From Nocardioides ganghwensis (GTDB lineage: Bacteria > Actinomycetota > Actinomycetes > Propionibacteriales > Nocardioidaceae): 64,000 nucleotides of DNA. The notes under the pieces were generated by a model. The model did no database searches. It was not told the DNA's origin and saw only the letters and a program-made list of their open reading frames with translations. The translations under genes were made by a program, and so were the position numbers. The DNA is taken from the NCBI RefSeq assembly GCF_014779655.1, contig NZ_JACXYX010000001.1:310001-374000 (forward strand). Direction: 5' to 3'. This document shows, piece after piece, positions 36,628 to 42,814 of the stretch. Numbering within the stretch: position 1 is the stretch's first letter; every line of letters starts with the position of its first letter.

Positions 36628-37704
36628 GTGAAGGACGACGACCGGGTTCTCGAGTCACTGGTGATCGGCGCGGGGCAGGCGGGCCTCGCGGCGTCCTACT
36701 TCCTCCGCACCCGCGGGGTCGACCACCTCGTCCTCGACGCCAACCCACGGCCCGGGGGTGCCTGGCAGCACCGGTGGGCCTCGCTGAGCATGGACGACGT
36801 CCACGGGGTCGCCGACCTCCCCGACTCCACGGCCCCCGACGGATCGCGGCGGGCGGCGAACCTCGTCGTGCCCGACTACTTCGACGGCTACGAGCGCTGG
36901 CACCACCTCCCGGTCGTACGGCCCGTGCGGGTGGACCGCGTCGAGTCCGAGGGCGTCCTGCTCGTGGTGCACGCCGCCGACCGCGCGTGGCGCACCCGCA
37001 CGCTGGTCAACGCGACCGGCACCTGGACACGCCCCTTCGTGCCCTACTACCCCGGCATCGCGTCGTTCGCGGGGGAGCAGGTGCACACCGCGCACTACCC
37101 GGGCGCGGAGCACTTCCGCGGCAGGCGGGTGCTGGTCGTCGGCGGCGGCGCCTCCGCGGTCCAGCTCCTCGGCGAGATCGCCCCGCTCGCCGACACGCTG
37201 TGGGTCACCCGGCGACCGCCGGTGTGGCGCGACGACGACTTCGACGCCGCCGCCGGCCTCGCAGCCGTGACGGCCGTCGAGGAGCGCGTACGCCGCGGGC
37301 TGCCGCCGGAGAGCGTCGTCAGCGTGACGGGGCTCGCGCTGCGCCCGCAGGAGCAGCAGGCCGCGCGACTAGGGGCGTACGACCGGCTGCCGATGTTCGC
37401 GCGGATCGAGCCCGACGGCGTGCGCTGGACGGACGGTCGCTTCGAGCGGGTCGACGCGATCCTGTGGGCCACCGGCTTCCGGCCCGCCGTGGACCACCTG
37501 GCACCCCTCGGCCTGCGGTCGCCGGAGGGCGGGATCGCCCTCGTGCCCGTCCCGGGCAACGTGCAGGGCGCCACCACCGCGGTGCGTGACCCGCGGGTGC
37601 AGCTCGTGGGGTACGGGCCGTCCGCCAGCACCCTCGGTGCCTCCCGCGCGGGGCGCCAGGCCGCACTGGCCGTGTCGCGGCACCTGGCCGCGGCCGCCGC
37701 CTGA
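36628..37704 (+). CDS. FAD/NAD(P)-dependent oxidoreductase (flavin monooxygenase-like)
   Basis: A 358-residue flavoprotein with an N-terminal FAD-binding GxGxxG (VIGAGQAGLAASYFL), a central NAD(P)-binding GGGASAVQLL, the ATG segment NATGTWTRPF, and a late ATGFRP (ILWATGFRPAVDHLAPLGL). This layout matches small flavin-containing monooxygenases and thioredoxin-reductase-like proteins; no CxxC pair is present, so a disulfide reductase is unlikely. GTG 36628 start, divergent from the PEP-mutase-like gene by 65 bases. Confidence 0.8.
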   Translation: MKDDDRVLESLVIGAGQAGLAASYFLRTRGVDHLVLDANPRPGGAWQHRWASLSMDDVHGVADLPDSTAPDGSRRAANLVVPDYFDGYERWHHLPVVRPVRVDRVESEGVLLVVHAADRAWRTRTLVNATGTWTRPFVPYYPGIASFAGEQVHTAHYPGAEHFRGRRVLVVGGGASAVQLLGEIAPLADTLWVTRRPPVWRDDDFDAAAGLAAVTAVEERVRRGLPPESVVSVTGLALRPQEQQAARLGAYDRLPMFARIEPDGVRWTDGRFERVDAILWATGFRPAVDHLAPLGLRSPEGGIALVPVPGNVQGATTAVRDPRVQLVGYGPSASTLGASRAGRQAALAVSRHLAAAAA

Positions 37705-37717
37705 GGTCGCGTCGGCG

Positions 37718-37739
37718 AGGTTGGACAAACCTTCAACCA
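37718..37739. promoter_or_regulatory. YTGTCCA-type site upstream of the CapA/VanY gene
   Basis: The complement of 37718-37728 reads TTGTCCAACCT, and 11 bases (GGTTTGTCCAA) are identical to part of the array at 23619-23662. The adjoining 11 bases are a degenerate second unit. It covers the -35 region of a promoter whose -10 could be CACAAT (37749-37754), giving a nearly leaderless transcript. One strong unit only, so weaker than the other sites. Confidence 0.45.
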
Positions 37740-37760
37740 CCCCTGGGGCACAATCGAGGA

Positions 37761-39473
37761 ATGGAGGGACGGGGGCGTCACCGCGCAGCAGTGGTGGCCT
37801 GCGCGCTCGTCGCCTCCGCCTGCACCTCGGCGCCTGCCGACGCCCCGAGTGACAGGGTCGAGCCGACCGTGCCGTCGGCGACCAGCACCGCCACCACCCA
37901 GCCGGTCCGCGAGGGCGAGGTCACCCTGGCGTTCGGCGGTGACGTCCACTTCGAGGGAGGGGTGGCCCGGCTCCTCGAGCGTCCCCGCAACGGCCTGGGT
38001 GCGATCGGCCGGACGCTGCGCGCCGCCGACGTCGCGATGGTCAACCTCGAGACGCCGGTGACGCAGCGCGGTCGCCGGGACCCCAAGGAGCTCGAGAACG
38101 CCGGCGACCGCTACTGGTTCCGTACGGGCCCGCGCGCCCTCGACGTCCTCGGCGCGGCCGGTGTCGACGTCGTGAGCGTCGCCAACAACCACGCCGGCGA
38201 CTACGGCGCCGTCGGCCTCGAGGACACCCTCGCCGCCGGTCGGCAGCGGGGCATCGCGATGGTGGGCGCGGGGCGGGGCGACGCGGCGTACGCCCCGCAC
38301 GTCGTCGAGGTGGGCGACCTCGAGGTCGCGTTCCTCGCCGCCGACGGCGTGCAGCGCGAGGGATCCAGCGACGTCTGGTCGGCCCGCCCGGGCGCCCTCG
38401 GCACGGCCTCCGCCCGCGGGAGCAACGCCGCCGGCCTCGTCGCCGCGGTCGAGGCGGCGGCGGCGCAGGACCAGCTCGTCGTGGTCTACCTCCACTGGGG
38501 CAAGGAGTACGAGTCGTGCCCCACCCAGTCGCAGCGCCTGCTCGCCCGCGAGCTCGCCGACGCCGGCGCCGACGTGGTGGTGGGCAGCCACTCGCACGTC
38601 CTCGGCGGAGCCGGCTGGGCGGGGGACACGCTCGTGGCGTACGGCCTGGGCAACTTCGTCTGGTACCACGACCGGCAGGCCGAGACCGGCGTCCTGTCGG
38701 TGACCCTCGACGCCGACGGCGTCGTGGGGAAGTCGTGGACGCCGGCCCGGATCTCACCGGTCGACGGCCGACCGGTGCCGGTGACTGGCGCCGACCGGAC
38801 GCGCGCCGTGGCGGACTTCCGTGCCCGCCAGCGCTGCACCGGCCTGGCCGCCGAGCGCGGCGACGCGCAGGCGGACGACCCGGCGTACGAGTCGTCGGTC
38901 AGCCGGATCGACGCCGCCCTCGCCGAGCGGATGCGCCGCAGCCACCGGCCGGGCTGCCCGGTGCCGCTGCGCGACCTGCGCTACCTGCGGATGACGCACC
39001 GCGACTTCGACGGCCGCGCCCGCACCGGCGAGATGGTCGTCCACCGACGCTTCACCGGTGACGTGCGCGAGCTCTTCGGTCGCCTGTACGCCGCGGGCTG
39101 GCCGATCGCGCGGATGCGGCTCGTCGACGACTACCGCGCCGACGACGACCTGTCGATGGCCGCCAACAACACCTCGGGGTTCAACTGCCGCCGCGTGGCG
39201 GGGCAGACCAGCTGGTCGCAGCACGCCTACGGCGAGTCGATCGACATCAACCCCGTGCAGAACCCCTACGTCCGCGACGGGCGCGTCGACCCCCCTGCCG
39301 GTCGGCCGTACGTCGCGATCGACCGGCGCCGCTCCGCGCCCTTCCGGCTCGGCGTGATCAGGAACGAGGACCTGGTGGTGAAGGCCTTCGACCGCATCGG
39401 CTGGGCGTGGGGCGGCTACTGGGTGTCGTCGAAGGACTACCAGCACTTCGCGGCCTCTCGGGGCCCGTCCTGA
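37761..39473 (+). CDS. lipoprotein fusing a CapA metallophosphatase-like domain to a VanY-type D-Ala-D-Ala carboxypeptidase
   Basis: A 570-residue protein: lipoprotein signal ending VASAC; residues about 50-330 CapA/PgsA-like (FGGDVHFEGG, MVNLETPVT, SVANNHAGDYG, VVVGSHSHVLGG, YGLGNFVW); residues about 390-570 peptidase M15 with SWSQHAYGESIDINP (SxHxxGxAxD zinc motif) and the final zinc His in KDYQHF. The first domain is linked to poly-gamma-glutamate or other capsule synthesis, the second trims peptidoglycan stems, so it may anchor or remodel an envelope polymer. ATG 37761 lies six bases after a CACAAT -10. Confidence 0.85.
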   Translation: MEGRGRHRAAVVACALVASACTSAPADAPSDRVEPTVPSATSTATTQPVREGEVTLAFGGDVHFEGGVARLLERPRNGLGAIGRTLRAADVAMVNLETPVTQRGRRDPKELENAGDRYWFRTGPRALDVLGAAGVDVVSVANNHAGDYGAVGLEDTLAAGRQRGIAMVGAGRGDAAYAPHVVEVGDLEVAFLAADGVQREGSSDVWSARPGALGTASARGSNAAGLVAAVEAAAAQDQLVVVYLHWGKEYESCPTQSQRLLARELADAGADVVVGSHSHVLGGAGWAGDTLVAYGLGNFVWYHDRQAETGVLSVTLDADGVVGKSWTPARISPVDGRPVPVTGADRTRAVADFRARQRCTGLAAERGDAQADDPAYESSVSRIDAALAERMRRSHRPGCPVPLRDLRYLRMTHRDFDGRARTGEMVVHRRFTGDVRELFGRLYAAGWPIARMRLVDDYRADDDLSMAANNTSGFNCRRVAGQTSWSQHAYGESIDINPVQNPYVRDGRVDPPAGRPYVAIDRRRSAPFRLGVIRNEDLVVKAFDRIGWAWGGYWVSSKDYQHFAASRGPS

Positions 39474-39530
39474 CGGACGGTCCTCCCGGCCGGTGCCCGA
39501 CGACCGGTCCAGACCGTTCCACACGGGCCT

Positions 39531-39560
39531 GTCAGCGCTTGTCAACGAGCGTCAACCGCC
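39531..39560 (+). promoter_or_regulatory. three 10-bp direct repeats (GTCAAC type) upstream of the 92-residue lipoprotein gene
   Basis: GTCAGCGCTT, GTCAACGAGC and GTCAACCGCC follow each other at exact 10-base period, 69 bases before the start of the small lipoprotein gene. The core GCTTGTCAAC, three variable bases, CGTCAACC is shared with the element at 48668-48688, upstream of the other 92-residue exported-protein gene flanking the regulator array. Confidence 0.7.
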
Positions 39561-39628
39561 GCTGTGGCGGTCGCACCGTGGTGTCACTCCCGGACCATCA
39601 GGGCCCGGCCCACGAAAGGGACACCACC

Positions 39629-39907
39629 ATGAACACCACCATCTTCAGGTCGATCGCTGCCGCCGCCACCTCCGCCGTCGTCTTCTCGGTCGCGGCCTGC
39701 GGGGACGAGGTCGCCCCGCCGGCGAACGACGTCAGCCGTGGCAAGGTCGTGCAGGAGCGCAGTGTGCCGGCTCCCCAGCGCACGTCCGTCAACCGCATGG
39801 ACTTCCGCGACGAGAACGGGAGCGCCAAGCCGCGAGGGCGCAAGCACGAGCCGGCCGGCAGCCGCACCCGCGACCGGATGGACTTCGCGGAGAACCACGG
39901 CCGCTGA
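39629..39907 (+). CDS. small exported lipoprotein with repeated RMDF motif
   Basis: A 92-residue protein with a lipoprotein signal (MNTTIFRSIAAAATSAVVFS, lipobox VAAC, Cys24) and a short, charged, probably disordered mature part. That part contains two related motifs, NRMDFRDENG (55-64) and DRMDFAENHG (82-91). ATG 39629 follows AAAGGG. It ends 43 bases from the convergent array of HTH-ATPase genes and carries the same upstream repeat element as the 92-residue protein at the far side of the array. I know of no such family; a signal peptide or target of the array is my inference. Confidence 0.7.
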   Translation: MNTTIFRSIAAAATSAVVFSVAACGDEVAPPANDVSRGKVVQERSVPAPQRTSVNRMDFRDENGSAKPRGRKHEPAGSRTRDRMDFAENHGR

Positions 39908-39909
39908 AC

Positions 39910-39953
39910 GACCGGGCGGTCCCGGCGCCAGGTCGGGCGGGGAGTGCGCTCAT
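39910..39953 (-). pseudogene. remnant of the 5' end of a fourth HTH-ATPase paralogue
   Basis: Read on the minus strand from 39953, this stretch begins ATGAGCGCACTCCCCGCCC and continues GACCTGGCGCCGGGACCG. It is clearly homologous to the first 45 bases of the 42814 gene with single-base gaps that break the frame (MSALPARPGAG instead of MSALPRPDLAPG). It overlaps the stop of the upstream paralogue as ATGA, exactly like the two intact junctions of the array. The rest of the copy is gone. Confidence 0.65.
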
Positions 39954-42814
39954 CGGGCTTCCTCCCGGGTCACGGTGATGGCCCTGCTGAGAGGGACGTG
40001 CTCTCGGGCGTCGGACGCCGCCCGCGTGAGCAGCCGGCCCGCGAGAGTGCCCTGCCCGTCGCGGAGCGCGCACTGAGCCGCTCGCCAGCGGCAGTACGCC
40101 ACGTCATGGCGGCGCCCGGCATCGGCCCATGCGCCTGCCGCGGCCATCCAGTCGCCGACGGAGTCGAGTCCGTCCAGCCGAGCCAGCTCCACCTTCCACT
40201 GCGGTGCGGGGCACAGGTCCGAAGGAGCGTTGTCCGACGTGAACGGGTCGTGGGCAGCTCTCGCTCGCAGGTCGTCGAGCAGCGCGCGCACACGCCGCCG
40301 TCCGTCCGGGCCCGCCCTCGTCGCCGCAGCGAGATCCGCGACGGCCCGGGCAGCCAGGACCAGCGCGCGGCCGACCTCTCCCGGAACCGTTTCCTCGATG
40401 CTCCCGGCGACGGCGAGGCAGTCCAGTGCCTCGCGCGGCTTCCCGTGCCACAGGAGCGACGACGCCTCCTCCACCGCGAGCAGCGACCGGGGGAACGAGC
40501 TGGGACGGACCTCATACAGCTCCCGGACCAGAGACTCCGGGTGCTCGTGGCCGGTCGCGACCCCTATCGCGACGGCCAGCGTTCGCATCGGCCACGACGG
40601 CCGCGGCGCGCTCGTCTCCTCCTCCACCAAACGAGCGGCTTCAGCCACGTCGCCGGCGCGAACCCGTGCGAGCGCGACGTTGTAGGCGATGACCGCTCCT
40701 TCGACCGCTCCGAGCGCCAACGACGAACGTGCGGCGAGGTACGGGTCCGCGGCTGCCGACACCTCCGCGACCGGCGCGCACAGCAGGAGCAGCGTGTCGG
40801 TGTGGTGGTTCCCCACGATCAGCTCCATGACTGGGTCGTCGTCGGTCGACGGCTCGCCGAGCTCCCGTAACGCTGATCGCGCTCCGGCGACGTCACCTCG
40901 GCGCGCGGCCCACCAGGCCTCGAACACCGTGACCCACCGCTGCTCGTGCACCAGCCCGAGATCGCTCAGCACGCTCTTCGCCTCTGCGAGGTCTGCAGCG
41001 GCCTCTGGCGCACGCCCTTGCCGGTGTCTCAGGTTGGCCCGGTGCCCGAGCGCCCGGGCCAGCCCGCGAGAAGGTGAGCCGCGTCGGTAGAGCTCGATGG
41101 CCCGCTCGAAGAGCTCGAGCTCGGCTTGCGGTCTGCCGCCGGTGTCCAGGTGGATCCCGGCTCGATGGAGCATCTCGGCACGCTCCCCGTCGGACCACCC
41201 CCCGGACGCATCGAGCGCCCGTCGGCAGACATGGTCCAGCTCGGTGTCCCGGCCTGCCCGCGACAACGCATCCACCAGCCCGAGCCAGGCCTCGGCCTCG
41301 CTGAATCCCGGTTCGGTGACGCCGTCCGACGAGAGGTCGAGCACGCGCCTCCAGTGCGTGGACGCCTCGTCGCCGGCATGGCGTGCGGCGGCAGCCCGCG
41401 CCGCTGCGAGCACCCAGGTGAACTCCTCGTGGTGGCAGGAAGCAGCCCTCCAGTGGCCGGCGACCTCGGCCGCAGGCGCCACTGCCACCGCCGCGAGGGC
41501 GTCGGCGAGATGACGGTGGACCTCCCGCGCCTCGCCGGGCACCAGCCGCGCGCGAGCGGCACTGGCGATCAACGGGTGTCGCAGCGCGACGTCGTGCGAC
41601 CCCGTCGACAGCAGGCGGCGGGCGAGCAGGACACGCAGAGCCGCCGTGAGGGCGCCCTGGTCGAGCTCCGTCGCCCGCGCCGCGACGTCGGGCGGGAGGG
41701 GGCGGTCCGCCACCCCCAGCGTCCGCACCACGCGCCACGCCTCCTCCGGCAGCTCGTCGAGCCGGGCCTCGAGCAGCTCCGCGACCCGTGCGGACAGCTG
41801 GTCGTCGCCGTGCGCGACGAGCTGTTCGGTGAAGAACGGATTGCCGAGGGTCTGCGCGTGCACTGCCGCAGCGCGCTCTTCCGGGGCGCCGAGGATCTCC
41901 AGCTGCTCGCGCACCCCCTCCACGTCCAGAGGCTCGAGACGCACCTCCGGGACCGTGAGTCCCCGGCGGAGACGAACGACCCGGTCGGGAGCGTCGGCGA
42001 CGACGAGCGGACCCTCGGTCCTCATCGTCGCCACCACGGATGGGCGCGTAGGCCTGCCGACGAGGTGCTCGATCAGGTCGAGCGTGCTCTGGTCGGACCA
42101 GTGCAGGTCCTCGAAGCACACGGCGAGCGGTCGGACCGCGTCGAGTGCTCTCAGGATCGCTCCGACGGCGTAGAAGAGTCGACGGACGCCGTCGGGTAGA
42201 GGCTCGCGCGGCTCCACGGGGCCGAGATGGGGGAGCAGCTGCGGCAGCGACGCGGCGACATAGGGCGGGCACCTGGCCAGCGACTCGTCGAGCCATCCGC
42301 CACCGTCACCGAGGCAGGTGCTCAGGGCATCCGCGACGGGCATGAACGGCACCTCGGTGGACAGCGGCAGGCACTGCCCCACGGCGACGAAGGTGCCGGC
42401 CCGCTCGGCGGCGGCGCGTACGAGGGTCGTCTTGCCGATGCCGGCCTCACCGGTGACCAGCAAGAGGCCGGTGCCGGTCTCGAGGTGGCGGCGTACGGTC
42501 TCGAGCTCGGCGTGACGGCCTGCGATGCGGGTCGCTGGAGGACGTGTGCCATCGGCGGGGGTGGAGGCGGCGAGCCACAGGTCGTGGAACCGGGTCGTGT
42601 CACCGCCCATGGCCTCGACGAGGAGCTCGAGGGTGCCCCAGGCCGGGAGTGCGGGCTGGGAGAAGGTCTTGGAGACGGTGGTGTGGGAGACGCCGGTCTC
42701 GCGGGCGAGGGTGCGCAGGCTGGGCCAGCCGGCGCGGTGGTGTAGGTCGTGCAGGGCGTCGTTGAGCACCCGGATCGGCCCCGGGGCCAGGTCGGGGCGG
42801 GGAAGTGCGCTCAT
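39950..42814 (-). CDS. HTH / AAA (STAND) ATPase / TPR-type regulator, array copy 1 (distal)
   Basis: A 954-residue protein. Residues about 20-82 are an HTH (WPSLRTLARETGVSHTTVSK). Residues 122-130 are Walker A (GEAGIGKTT) and 230-239 a Walker B-like AVCFEDLHW, typical of MalT/LAL-type STAND ATPases. Residues about 450-950 are helical TPR-like repeats. The C-terminal LuxR-type HTH of LAL regulators is absent; DNA binding is at the N-terminus instead. The tail ends in a motif shared by all three copies (YCRWRAAQCALRDGQGTLAG). It is expected to oligomerise on ATP and an unknown signal, then control transcription. Third and last intact gene of the array. Confidence 0.8.
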   Translation of the reverse strand: MSALPRPDLAPGPIRVLNDALHDLHHRAGWPSLRTLARETGVSHTTVSKTFSQPALPAWGTLELLVEAMGGDTTRFHDLWLAASTPADGTRPPATRIAGRHAELETVRRHLETGTGLLLVTGEAGIGKTTLVRAAAERAGTFVAVGQCLPLSTEVPFMPVADALSTCLGDGGGWLDESLARCPPYVAASLPQLLPHLGPVEPREPLPDGVRRLFYAVGAILRALDAVRPLAVCFEDLHWSDQSTLDLIEHLVGRPTRPSVVATMRTEGPLVVADAPDRVVRLRRGLTVPEVRLEPLDVEGVREQLEILGAPEERAAAVHAQTLGNPFFTEQLVAHGDDQLSARVAELLEARLDELPEEAWRVVRTLGVADRPLPPDVAARATELDQGALTAALRVLLARRLLSTGSHDVALRHPLIASAARARLVPGEAREVHRHLADALAAVAVAPAAEVAGHWRAASCHHEEFTWVLAAARAAAARHAGDEASTHWRRVLDLSSDGVTEPGFSEAEAWLGLVDALSRAGRDTELDHVCRRALDASGGWSDGERAEMLHRAGIHLDTGGRPQAELELFERAIELYRRGSPSRGLARALGHRANLRHRQGRAPEAAADLAEAKSVLSDLGLVHEQRWVTVFEAWWAARRGDVAGARSALRELGEPSTDDDPVMELIVGNHHTDTLLLLCAPVAEVSAAADPYLAARSSLALGAVEGAVIAYNVALARVRAGDVAEAARLVEEETSAPRPSWPMRTLAVAIGVATGHEHPESLVRELYEVRPSSFPRSLLAVEEASSLLWHGKPREALDCLAVAGSIEETVPGEVGRALVLAARAVADLAAATRAGPDGRRRVRALLDDLRARAAHDPFTSDNAPSDLCPAPQWKVELARLDGLDSVGDWMAAAGAWADAGRRHDVAYCRWRAAQCALRDGQGTLAGRLLTRAASDAREHVPLSRAITVTREEAR
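39975..40100 (-). repeat. 126-base near-identical segment shared with 42836-42961
   Basis: The last 126 coding bases (before the final codons) of array copy 1 match those of array copy 2 at 125 of 126 positions by my alignment, while the central parts of the two genes are strongly diverged. This points to recent gene conversion or unequal crossing-over at the 3' ends. Confidence 0.75.
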
